Source of the DNA: Alphaproteobacteria bacterium
Lineage (GTDB): Bacteria; Pseudomonadota; Alphaproteobacteria; Sphingomonadales; Kordiimonadaceae
Direction of reading: 5' to 3'
DNA length: 43,321 nt
Assembly: GCA_021774695.1 (NCBI GenBank)
Contig: JAJFIU010000045.1
Location: 1 to 43,321, forward strand
Shown here: positions 14,027 to 21,879 of the stretch, one piece after another
How positions within the stretch are numbered: the stretch's first letter is position 1
Layout: each line of letters begins with the position of its first letter
Made by a program: the position numbers and the translations under genes
The notes under the pieces: generated by a model
Seen by the model: the letters and a program-made list of their open reading frames with translations, nothing else
Told to the model about the DNA's origin: nothing
Databases searched by the model: none

Positions 14027-15463
14027 CTACATACTAGGCAAATTACCACCAGCAGACTCACTCTCAATAACGTCAATGAATTCAAATTTTTGGTAGAGAT
14101 GTTCAAGTTGAGAATGATTAATTCTGAACTGGCTGCGCCTTTTGGTTTTGGGTTTATCGCTTGAAGCATTTTCAAGCTTTATACCAGGGTCATAGAATAC
14201 AAAGCCTTCATTCATGCGCCGAAGCATCATCTCAATATTGGTGCCCGTGCCAAGTTCAATATCTTTGCCATAGTGATATTGATATTTTCCTGCCTCTTTA
14301 CGCCGCGTTGCGGGAATATAAACTGCTTGGGAATGTTTTCGTTTCCAGTGAGTCATGAGTTTAGCGAAACTCCAACTTGCGGTGACGTTGTCCTCTTCAT
14401 CCATCAATGCGATTTTCCCTTCCGCATTAATGATCTTTCCTTGGTCTGCATCAAACCCAAGCAAACGCATGGTCAAATTTGTTCTGTTTTGTTTGTTTCC
14501 TACAGTATGTTTGCCACCAAAGTTGAAGCGATCCAGAATGCCTGAGACATCAGGGTATCCATACCTTCGTATGAACTCAGTAACGCCCAAGTTCTTGTAA
14601 AAGCCCCCGTCAGGCTCCGGTGTCATGAGTGTTGTAGGCTTTGCACCGATTCTCGGAAAACGGGTCACTCCAAACTGTTTGACTTCCCAACCTAGGTAAT
14701 CTGGTTCGGCAAATCCGTTGGGGGAAATGCCCAGCAAGGCTTCAAGCGTGTAGCCGCCTCCATTGCCAGCTTTGTATTCGATCAATTTCATATCGGATGT
14801 TAGTCTGCAGCTGGGAACCCATCCAAGTTTGTGTATCTGATGAAGCTTCTCAATAAGTGCGTCTTTGGATGATTGTTTTGTAGCTGTAGCTGTTAAAGAC
14901 ATGTCAAGCTGACCAAACACTGACCCAATATCTAGTGTACAAGTAGTTTCAAGCTCTTTTGACAGGTTACATTCAGGGGTAGCTAAGTACCCAAATATTT
15001 TCTTATCTGGATGAATACCCAGAATGAGCCACCTGCCCTCATTTCTTCCTTTTTTGTACGGATCCATCCATTCTCCGGCTGATACTCGTGAGCCTTTCAG
15101 GAATCCGGAAAATCTAACCTCTGGGTATTGTGGGTAGTAAATCAGTTTTGCATGTGGGGCTTTGTAGGTGCCTTTTTGCGCGTCAACCCATGTGAAATCC
15201 AGTTCAGATGTGTATTTTATTTGTCGCTTGGGGTCTTTGGTTTTTGCTGAAGTAGAATTTGATGGAATTAGTTCTCCTGAGGGAATAAAGGCTAGATCAG
15301 TTAGGTGGCCGCCGAAATATGGCTGGTTCTTACTATTGTCATTCGGAGCTAGTTTTTTGACGTAAGTTCGATTGGCACCGAGCGACTCCATAATTGACAA
15401 AAGCTTCGAAAGAGTAATTTCTCTGGAAGTATTGCTGTCAAAAGTCCCAATGTTAGCTGCCAT
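14027..15463 (-). CDS. Type II restriction endonuclease: EcoRII-N-like domain plus MvaI/BcnI-like catalytic domain
   Basis: The C-terminal half (about 205-430) matches the MvaI/BcnI family: GGYTLEALLGISPNGFAEPD and LGWEVKQF, with D255, E260 and K262 in the D-x4-E-x-K arrangement of the MvaI active site. MvaI and BcnI are only about 240 residues; this protein has 478. The first 200 residues resemble the EcoRII N-terminal effector domain: YVKKLAPND...GGHLTDLAFIPSG (34-63), compared with EcoRII YIKRLSAND...GGH....YIPSG, then AKLIYY...VRFSGFLKGS (105-125). EcoRII and MvaI both read CCWGG and BcnI reads CCSGG, so a CC(N)GG-type target is expected. AGGAATT precedes the ATG. Third gene after the methyltransferase and Vsr, 18 bases from the latter. 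Confidence 0.85.
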   Translation of the reverse strand: MAANIGTFDSNTSREITLSKLLSIMESLGANRTYVKKLAPNDNSKNQPYFGGHLTDLAFIPSGELIPSNSTSAKTKDPKRQIKYTSELDFTWVDAQKGTYKAPHAKLIYYPQYPEVRFSGFLKGSRVSAGEWMDPYKKGRNEGRWLILGIHPDKKIFGYLATPECNLSKELETTCTLDIGSVFGQLDMSLTATATKQSSKDALIEKLHQIHKLGWVPSCRLTSDMKLIEYKAGNGGGYTLEALLGISPNGFAEPDYLGWEVKQFGVTRFPRIGAKPTTLMTPEPDGGFYKNLGVTEFIRRYGYPDVSGILDRFNFGGKHTVGNKQNRTNLTMRLLGFDADQGKIINAEGKIALMDEEDNVTASWSFAKLMTHWKRKHSQAVYIPATRRKEAGKYQYHYGKDIELGTGTNIEMMLRRMNEGFVFYDPGIKLENASSDKPKTKRRSQFRINHSQLEHLYQKFEFIDVIESESAGGNLPSM

Positions 15464-15481
15464 GCAACTGAATTCCTGTGA

Positions 15482-15925
15482 TTAAGTGCTATGCATTTGG
15501 TCACTATTTAATAAGGCTTCTGTAAGCCTATCAATTTCTATGCGTATTGCATCATTTGATTTGCCCTTGAAGGTGCACTCCCAAGTTGTAATGACTGACC
15601 AACCAAGACCTTTAAGTATTGTGATATTCTTTTTATCGCGATCAACATTACCTGTGATCTTTTGTCGCCAAAATTCGGGTCTGGTTTTCGGCCATTTGAA
15701 AAGTTTGCAATTGTGTTTGTGCCAAAAGCAACCATTCACAAAAATAACGGTTCTGTATTTCGGAAAGACAAGGTCGGGTTTTCCAGGTAACCCTTTGAAA
15801 TGCAGGCGATAGCGAAACCCTGCTGCATGCAAAGCTCTTCGTACTACCATTTCCGGTTTTGTGTTTTTACCCTGAATACCCGCCATCATTTCGCTTCGTT
15901 TTGCGGGGTTTACAATATCTGTCAT
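15482..15925 (-). CDS. vsr: Very short patch repair endonuclease Vsr
   Basis: Vsr nicks DNA 5' of T:G mismatches that arise when 5-methylcytosine deaminates, so the C is restored. The family pattern is complete: VNPAKRSEMMAGIQGKNTKP, FRYRLHFKGLPGKPDLVFPK, VFVNGCFWH, the PKTRPEFWRQKI segment and DKKNITILKGLGW. The 147-residue length is near the usual 140-160. It starts 11 bases after the methyltransferase stop and is followed by the endonuclease, an arrangement common around Dcm-type enzymes. Confidence 0.96.
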   Translation of the reverse strand: MTDIVNPAKRSEMMAGIQGKNTKPEMVVRRALHAAGFRYRLHFKGLPGKPDLVFPKYRTVIFVNGCFWHKHNCKLFKWPKTRPEFWRQKITGNVDRDKKNITILKGLGWSVITTWECTFKGKSNDAIRIEIDRLTEALLNSDQMHST

Positions 15926-15936
15926 CGTCGGATTGC

Positions 15937-17199
15937 CTACTCGGCTGCTTTGGGAAGTAAGCTTCTCTTTTTTTCAATATGCTCCAGTATGTATGGTTTC
16001 ATATATCTAGCGATTTCCTCGATAACCGGCACGACTACTGAATTACCAAACTGCTTGTAGGCCCGAGTGTCAGACACAGGAATGATCATTTCGGGTTTCC
16101 TGCCCTTGTCATAACCCATTAACCGCGCACATTCTCTCGGGGTTAATCTGCGTGGATTTTTGCCTTCCTGTTTTATCAGGATTTCACTACCGTCTTTGTA
16201 ATATCTGGCAGACAGTGTTCGGGCTTTATCTTCTGGTCCGTTTAATCCAAATCCAAAACCGTTTCCTGCAGCTTTATGTTTTGCGGCATAGGCTTGAAGA
16301 TATGCCCATAACTTGTCAGTGAGCGTATATTTCGCGTTAACACCTGACGCCGCATTTGAACCATTGCCATTAACAGGCAAAGTATAGTGTTCTTCAGGTG
16401 CTTCGCTTTCATCATGAAGAATTGATCCTAGGTTTGGCCCCGTTTTTGGATTTGCAAAATCAAGCGCGTCAAAGTCGAAACCGCAGTCTTTTTGGAAACC
16501 GACAATGAAAATGCGCTCGCGGTGTTGCGGAACATAACCTTTGCCATCAATAACGCGCGTACTTAACGTGTACCCTTGAACTTTAAGTGCCTCCACAATG
16601 GTTGCGAATGTGTCGCCTTTGTTATGGCTTTTCAGGTTTTTTACGTTTTCAAGCAGAAATGCTGCAGGCCTGTGATGTTTGATTATTCTCAACACATCAA
16701 AAAACAGAGTGCCCTGTGTTTTGTCCTCAAAACCGTGAGCACGGCCAAGAGCATTTTTCTTGGATACGCCGGCTATACTGAATGGTTGGCAAGGAAAGCC
16801 CGCTAGTAATACATCATGGTTAGGAATATCCGCTGCTGCGACAGCGGTAATATCACCCGCAATATGATGGTCATCATGAAAGTTGGCGCGGTATGTCCGC
16901 TGCGCGTATTCATCCCATTCACTGGTAAAAATGCATTTGCCTCCGATTGCTTCGAAGCCACGCCGAATGCCGCCAATGCCAGCAAATAGGTCAATGAATG
17001 TAAAATCCGGGCGCGGATTTCTGAAATGCTGTTTGTATGCTAATTTGTTGCGGAGTATTTCGAGACAATGGGCTTTGGGTTCAATTTCGCCATTTTCCCA
17101 TCTGTAGATCGTTTTGACCGTAACTCCCATCATATGGGCTGCTTCTTCCACGGTCATTGCGTTATGTTCACGGAGCTCTCGAAAATTCAAATTCTGCAC
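15937..17199 (-). CDS. C5-cytosine DNA methyltransferase, Dcm/M.EcoRII-like, with N-terminal HTH
   Basis: It transfers a methyl group from S-adenosylmethionine to C5 of cytosine, protecting DNA from the neighbouring endonuclease. Motif I is DLFAGIGG (70-77), motif [10 protein letters not shown] with catalytic C137, motif VI ENV (184-186), motif [15 protein letters not shown] (225-235) and motif [12 protein letters not shown] near 392. Residues 6-52 form an XRE-like helix-turn-helix ([20 protein letters not shown]). Similar N-terminal regions in M.EcoRII and M.SsoII repress their own promoters, so autoregulation is plausible. The start is GTG at 17199 with AGGAGA seven bases upstream. First gene of the methyltransferase-vsr-endonuclease operon; the block is more AT-rich than lepA beside it. 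Confidence 0.95.
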   Translation of the reverse strand: MQNLNFRELREHNAMTVEEAAHMMGVTVKTIYRWENGEIEPKAHCLEILRNKLAYKQHFRNPRPDFTFIDLFAGIGGIRRGFEAIGGKCIFTSEWDEYAQRTYRANFHDDHHIAGDITAVAAADIPNHDVLLAGFPCQPFSIAGVSKKNALGRAHGFEDKTQGTLFFDVLRIIKHHRPAAFLLENVKNLKSHNKGDTFATIVEALKVQGYTLSTRVIDGKGYVPQHRERIFIVGFQKDCGFDFDALDFANPKTGPNLGSILHDESEAPEEHYTLPVNGNGSNAASGVNAKYTLTDKLWAYLQAYAAKHKAAGNGFGFGLNGPEDKARTLSARYYKDGSEILIKQEGKNPRRLTPRECARLMGYDKGRKPEMIIPVSDTRAYKQFGNSVVVPVIEEIARYMKPYILEHIEKKRSLLPKAAE

Positions 17200-17464
17200 G
17201 AATCTCTCCTAAAATCCCCGCTGGGACATAAATTGACATTTTGGGAGTTATGCCACCTAGGGAATCGACTGTAAAGTGTTTTTTGTTCTTTATTTGTTCT
17301 CGTTGGTGGTTAACGGGTATTTTTTGGAAGTCAGCTGCCGCAATTTGAAGTCGGCCCGATTTCGCCACTCGAAAACCCCACTTTAGTCTCCCTCTCACCC
17401 CTCATTCACACCGCTATTCACCAAGGGCTTGCCCCCCCTCACATTTGCCTGTAAACAGCCGCTC

Positions 17465-19267
17465 ATGACAGACCTCAAGCATATTCGCAATTTCTCGATT
17501 ATTGCGCACATCGACCACGGCAAATCCACGCTGGCGGACCGGATGATTCAGCGCACCGGCGCGCTCTCCGACCGCGAGATGACCGAGCAAGTGCTGGACA
17601 GCATGGATATTGAGCGCGAGCGCGGTATCACCATCAAGGCGCAAACCGTGCGGCTGGATTACACAGCGCAGGACGGCCAAAAATATGTGCTGAACCTGAT
17701 GGACACGCCCGGCCATGTTGACTTTGCTTACGAAGTCAGCCGCTGCCTGTCGGCGTGCGAAGGCTCGTTGTTGGTGGTTGACGCATCACAGGGGGTTGAG
17801 GCACAGACACTGGCCAATGTGTACCAAGCCATTGAGCATGACCATGAGATTGTGCCGGTGCTGAATAAAATTGACTTGCCCGCCGCTGAGCCTGAGCGCG
17901 TGCGTACCCAAATTGAAGATGTTATCGGCATTGACGCCTCAGACGCCATTGAATGCTCGGCCAAGTCCGGCATCGGCATCGATGATGTGCTGGAAGCAGT
18001 GGTAACCCGTCTGCCAGCGCCTATAGGCGACCGCGACGCGCCCCTGAAAGCGCTGCTGGTAGACAGCTGGTATGACGCATACTTGGGTGTGATGGTTTTG
18101 ATCCGCGTGGTTGACGGCTCTGTGCGGCGCGGCCAGAACATTCGCATGATGGCCGCCGACACGGTTCACCAGGTTGACAAGGTGGGTGTGTTCACCCCCA
18201 AGGGTGTAACGGTGCCCGAGCTGGGGCCGGGCGATGTGGGTTTCATCACCGGGTCAATTAAAGAGGTGGCCGAAACCAATGTGGGGGACACCATCACCGA
18301 CGCCAAAAAGGGCTGCACTGAGGCCCTGCCGGGCTTTAAGCCAAGCCAGTCTGTGGTGTTTTGCGGGCTGTTCCCCGCCGACACATCTGAGTATGAACCG
18401 CTGAAAGAAGCGCTGGCGAAACTGCGGCTCAATGATGCCAGCTTTGATTTTGAACCTGAAAGCAGCACCGCGCTGGGCTTTGGTTTCCGCTGTGGCTTCC
18501 TTGGCATGCTGCATTTGGAAATTATTCAGGAACGCATCAACCGCGAGTTTGATATTGAGCTGATTACCACCAGCCCCAGTGTTATTTACCAGGTTAACCT
18601 GAACAAAGGCGACGTGCTGGAAATGCACAACCCAGCCGACCTGCCGGATGTGACCTATATCGACCATATTAAAGAGCCGTGGATTGATGCGACCATTTTG
18701 GTGCCCGACGACTATTTGGGTGTGGTGCTCAAGCTGTGTGAGGACAAGCGCGGCATTCAAACGGACCTGACCTATGTTGGCTCGCGCGCCATGCTCAAAT
18801 ACCGCTTGCCGCTCAACGAAGTTGTCTATGATTTTTACGACCGGCTGAAATCAGTAAGCCGGGGCTATGCCAGCTTTGATTATGAGGTTAGCGGCTACGA
18901 AGAGAGCGACCTGGTGAAGATGTCTATTCTGGTGAACGCTGAGCCGGTTGATGCGCTTTCCATGCTGGTGCACCGGTCTCAGGCCGAATCGCGCGGCAGG
19001 GCGCTTTGTGCGCGCCTGAAAGACCTGATCCCGCGGCAATTGTTTAAAATTCCGATACAGGCGGCGATCGGCGGCAAAATTATTGGCCGCGAGACCATTT
19101 CCGCCATGCGCAAAGACGTGACCGCCAAATGTTACGGCGGCGACGTGACCCGCAAGAAAAAGCTGCTCGAGAAGCAGAAAAAGGGCAAGGCCAAGATGCG
19201 CATGTACGGCAAAGTGGAAATTCCGCACAGCGCGTTTATTGCCGCCCTTAAGATGCGCGACACCTAA
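17465..19267 (+). CDS. lepA: Elongation factor 4 (LepA), ribosome-back-translocating GTPase
   Basis: LepA is a translational GTPase that acts on stalled or mis-translocated ribosomes. G1 is AHIDHGKST, the switch I region [11 protein letters not shown]3 DTPGHVDF, G4 NKIDLPAA. The LepA-specific C-terminal part is present, with [20 protein letters not shown] close to the end. ATG 17465 ([20 protein letters not shown]) gives 600 residues and the usual start; an earlier in-frame TTG (17429) adds residues the family lacks. It is divergent from the methyltransferase gene, with about 265 bases between. The downstream 1.3 kb has no convincing gene. Confidence 0.98.
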   Translation: MTDLKHIRNFSIIAHIDHGKSTLADRMIQRTGALSDREMTEQVLDSMDIERERGITIKAQTVRLDYTAQDGQKYVLNLMDTPGHVDFAYEVSRCLSACEGSLLVVDASQGVEAQTLANVYQAIEHDHEIVPVLNKIDLPAAEPERVRTQIEDVIGIDASDAIECSAKSGIGIDDVLEAVVTRLPAPIGDRDAPLKALLVDSWYDAYLGVMVLIRVVDGSVRRGQNIRMMAADTVHQVDKVGVFTPKGVTVPELGPGDVGFITGSIKEVAETNVGDTITDAKKGCTEALPGFKPSQSVVFCGLFPADTSEYEPLKEALAKLRLNDASFDFEPESSTALGFGFRCGFLGMLHLEIIQERINREFDIELITTSPSVIYQVNLNKGDVLEMHNPADLPDVTYIDHIKEPWIDATILVPDDYLGVVLKLCEDKRGIQTDLTYVGSRAMLKYRLPLNEVVYDFYDRLKSVSRGYASFDYEVSGYEESDLVKMSILVNAEPVDALSMLVHRSQAESRGRALCARLKDLIPRQLFKIPIQAAIGGKIIGRETISAMRKDVTAKCYGGDVTRKKKLLEKQKKGKAKMRMYGKVEIPHSAFIAALKMRDT

Positions 19268-19503
19268 AGGCGCGGCACCAAAACACGCGATAGACGGTGG
19301 TTTGGGGACGCGTGATTTTGGGGCGCGGTTTTGGGCGGTTTGAATTTTTTGGTGGCGGCTTTTTCGAAGCGAAGTTTGGGCGTGCGAACTTGCTCGCGAA
19401 GAGGTTTGAGCGGCAGCAATAAGCGCCTTTAAAAATTTGTTACGGCAGCGAAATAACTCCGCGCGTAGCTGCAAATTCATCAGCTAAAAAACTTCCCACC
19501 GAA

Positions 19504-19844
19504 CGATCAATCTGGGCTCGTGCCCCTGGTCGGAATTTACCGTTAAAATTGTGCAGCAAAAATTATAGAACCGGAAAAATCACATCTTGGCTCGTGCCCT
19601 GATCGAAAATTGTTGTCGGAAATTTTGAGTCGGCAGAATTTTGGGCCTGAATGTTTCTGCCCTAACAATGCCACCCAAAAAACGCCACCCAAAAAACGCT
19701 ACCCAGTAAACCTACTGTGAAGAATTAATCTTGGCTCGTGCCTTTAATCGAAATTTGTCAGTAAAATTTGCAACAAAAACCATAGGACCGGAAAAATCAC
19801 ATCTTGGCTCGTGCCCTGATCAAAAATTGTTGGCGGAAATTTTG
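19504..19844. repeat. Duplicated 120-bp unit with four copies of a GGCTCGTGCC core
   Basis: Unit 1 (about 19504-19627) and unit 2 (about 19722-19844) repeat with an offset of 217 bases. ACCGGAAAAATCACATCTTG and the next 15 bases are identical in both (19570-19604 and 19787-19821). Each unit holds two copies of ATCTTGGCTCGTGCC-like sequence, 73-74 bases apart: about 19510, 19584, 19728 and 19801. Between the units lies a stretch of ACCCAAAAAACGC(C/T) repeats. Confidence 0.85.
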
Positions 19845-19890
19845 CGCTTAGAGTTTTCGGGTGGTATTTTTAGGCATTCCATGAAACTTA

Positions 19891-19930
19891 ATATCTAAAA
19901 AACCGACTTCATATCTGAAAAACCGACTTT
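19891..19930. repeat. 20-bp tandem repeat, two copies
   Basis: ATATCTAAAAAACCGACTTC (19891-19910) is followed directly by ATATCTGAAAAACCGACTTT (19911-19930), two mismatches apart. Confidence 0.85.
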
Positions 19931-19991
19931 GAAAATCTGGCCTGCCCATCTTCGATTCTAAAATCTGAAATTTGGGTTGCCCGATCTCAAC

Positions 19992-20147
19992 CTCAAAACT
20001 TCGACTCTATCGTGCCTCTTTTCGGATTTTCGAGTCTCCAGCTCCAACATTTCGATCTTATCGTGTCTCTTTTTGATTTTCGATCGTTTCAGGCTCAAAA
20101 TCTTCGAATCTATCGTGCCCCATTTCCCATTTTGCCGAGTTTGACTC
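19992..20147. repeat. Degenerate 50-54-bp tandem repeat, three units
   Basis: Units start with CTC(A/C)AA at 19992, 20042 and 20094 and share TTCGA.TCTATCGTGCC.C.TTT followed by ATTTTCGAG-like sequence. Spacing of the ATCGTG core is 51 and 52 bases. A weaker fourth relative lies just upstream (CTTCGATTCTAAAATC near 19949). Confidence 0.8.
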
Positions 20148-20570
20148 TTTTTTTGGCCAGTTTGGTTCCCATTTTCTCCCATAAAATACTAATTTTCCGG
20201 GTTTTTTGCCTAAAAAATCGATTTTTTCATCAAAAAAACGCTAAAAACCCGCTTTTTGCCCATTTTCGTTTACTGATTTTTAACGCCTCGAACAGTATTC
20301 TATCAGTATTGATACAGCTTATTAGCTCCCTTGATCTGACTGTGTCCAGCGGGACCGCCCTTTCTCCCCCGAATGCGGTTCCGCTTTCTTTTGTGCGCTT
20401 CTTATCTTGTCATTTCTGGCATTCGCGTGTTTTTTTCGCCACAAACCAGCAGTTTTTTTACGTATCAATTTCACGCTAAATCCATATGCTGCTTGCATTT
20501 TGTACGGGGAACGCCCTTAATTGGGCTTCAATACCTAGTAACGCCGTTGGGGGCAGTGGTTGGTGATGTG

Positions 20571-21398
20571 ATGATGAAGTCATTTGTAACCTTGTGCCTG
20601 ATTGTAACAGGTTTTCTTGCCAGTGCGCCGCCGGCTACTGCGCAGACGCTTATCGATACCGATGACCCGCGCCAGCTGGCGCTTGATATATATACCGGGG
20701 TGGTTCGACGCACAGAATCAGCGGCAATTGCCCTTAGATTACAGGCGGTTATCAGAATTTTTCGGTATCGCTGCACCCGGCTAACCGACTATCAAGTATT
20801 CGCCCAGCGCACCAATATCGTTGACTTTAAAGCCAAATGCAGCGGCGACGCCATTTACGGCGTAACCGTTGCCTCCAATGGCTATGTCGCTGTTTACGGC
20901 GGCAACGGCATTATGTCCGGCTTCAACCGCAGCGATGGATTGATCCTTAGTTTTGCCAACGACGGCGACCTGCAGGGCGACAGTTCCTTGACCGTTGAGG
21001 AGGCAGTAGGCTCGACAGTTGACCGGCTTGAGCTTGATGATGAAGTTAATGTTATTTCGGTGATCACCATCGTGTCCGGGACGCTTGGGTTTATCCTGAT
21101 CTTCGTCCTTGTATGGTGGCGGGCTTGGAAGTTTAAGCAAACCCGAAAGCCGCGGGAACGCATGAAACCGATGGCAAAACATAGGGTTAGCGCATCCACT
21201 GGCGTTAAAGACCTGTATCTGGATGAAAGCACGGAAGTTACCAAAAACATTTATAAACATCCCGATGGTTTTTATATTTCGCGGGGCAAGCGCGGCAAAC
21301 GCCGGTTTTTCAAAGGCTTTTTCTGGGCAAAAATATATGCCACGCGCGGATGGCGTCTGTTTGAAATAAGCGCGCCAAAACGCGATGACGCTCTCTAG
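20571..21398 (+). CDS. Exported single-span membrane protein of unknown function
   Basis: I do not recognise this family. From ATG 20571 the protein has 275 residues: a signal peptide (MMKSFVTLCLIVTGFLASAP ending in ATAQ), an exported domain of about 135 residues with two cysteines (in YRCTRL and KAKCSGDAIYG) that may pair, and one membrane helix (about 160-182, VISVITIVSGTLGFILIF then VLVWW). A basic cytoplasmic tail with many K and R follows and ends in PKRDDAL. The KAKCSGDAIYGV..ASNGY..VYGGNG part looks like a small beta-rich fold. A longer reading from 20373 lacks a good ribosome site and a signal peptide in the right place. Neighbours give no clue. Confidence 0.7.
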   Translation: MMKSFVTLCLIVTGFLASAPPATAQTLIDTDDPRQLALDIYTGVVRRTESAAIALRLQAVIRIFRYRCTRLTDYQVFAQRTNIVDFKAKCSGDAIYGVTVASNGYVAVYGGNGIMSGFNRSDGLILSFANDGDLQGDSSLTVEEAVGSTVDRLELDDEVNVISVITIVSGTLGFILIFVLVWWRAWKFKQTRKPRERMKPMAKHRVSASTGVKDLYLDESTEVTKNIYKHPDGFYISRGKRGKRRFFKGFFWAKIYATRGWRLFEISAPKRDDAL

Positions 21399-21508
21399 CG
21401 GCGTTATAAGCTGGCCTCTGAAATTGGCATTTGGAGTTGGTCTTTTGATCACTTACTCGTGCTCGATTGCCGGCAGGTGATCCGGAACGAAACGATGGCC
21501 GGAAGGCA

Positions 21509-21543
21509 CTATCTTCTGAACGGCCCAGCTATCTTCTGAACGG
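21509..21543. repeat. 20-bp-spaced direct repeat over a stop codon
   Basis: CTATCTTCTGAACGG occurs at 21509-21523 and again at 21529-21543. The second copy contains, on the minus strand, the last codons (SPFRR) and TAG of the small membrane protein; the first copy repeats the same end just downstream. Confidence 0.85.
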
Positions 21544-21759
21544 TGATGTCCAGGTAACCCCGGTTACCGCTGCGATAAAATCGGCGGAAAAAACCAGAAA
21601 TATAATCAAACCAGTAAGCTGGACGTAAAAGGGAGGTAGCCAGGGAACCTCACCTAGCACCGCCCGGCTTTCACGCCAGCGGCCAAACAGCCATATGACA
21701 ACGCCTGCGACCATTCCAATCAGGGCATATAGGCTCATGGCTTTGATGCTTGCCGTCAC
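21529..21759 (-). CDS. Small hypothetical membrane protein
   Basis: The 76-residue product has two probable membrane helices (about 9-26, LYALIGMVAGVVIWLFG; and 45-67, VQLTGLIIFLVFSADFIAAV). It starts with GTG at 21759, preceded by AGAGG; an internal ATG (MSLYALIG) is an alternative start. No family is recognised. Its stop codon lies inside a direct repeat. It sits between convergent and same-strand neighbours with no obvious link. Confidence 0.5.
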   Translation of the reverse strand: MTASIKAMSLYALIGMVAGVVIWLFGRWRESRAVLGEVPWLPPFYVQLTGLIIFLVFSADFIAAVTGVTWTSPFRR

Positions 21760-21879
21760 AAGCCTCTATATGTCCATAGGCTCCTGTAGGCACAAAAGCC
21801 GGAAGCGTTGAACGATGGGAAAGCCCACGAAAAAAAGTGGCTGATAGAGGCAGTGTGCCAGACCATGTGTAGCCTTATA

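Larger units (their letters stand above)
19268..20570. other. 1.3-kb gene-poor region with several direct-repeat families
   Basis: No open frame here has a credible start and family match. The stretch moves from G/T-rich sequence after lepA (19270-19400) to A-rich and then T-rich low-complexity sequence. It contains three separate direct-repeat families (19508-19844, 19891-19930, 19992-20147). A short minus-strand frame at 19958-20182 shows a 17-residue repeat, but this follows from the 51-bp DNA repeat and breaks frame in the third unit. It may be a decaying repeat-rich gene, non-coding repeat DNA or an RNA locus. Confidence 0.7.

Noticed and set aside
17218..17262. SsoII-like operator for the methyltransferase (GGACATAAATTGACA) and a CCTAGG site in the same leader
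   Set aside because: The half sites are not a true inverted repeat, and a single CCTAGG is not evidence of control. Autoregulation remains possible but no site can be named.
19281..19321. Terminator after lepA (CACGCG ... CGCGTG with ATTTT)
   Set aside because: The 6-bp stem closes a loop of about 18 bases and has only a short T tail, too weak to call.
19504..20147. CRISPR array
   Set aside because: Repeats differ in length, are degenerate, and do not alternate with equal-sized unique spacers; no cas gene is present.
19268..20570. Retron or diversity-generating retroelement locus
   Set aside because: No reverse transcriptase gene is in the window and the repeats show no template/variable pair with adenine-specific changes.
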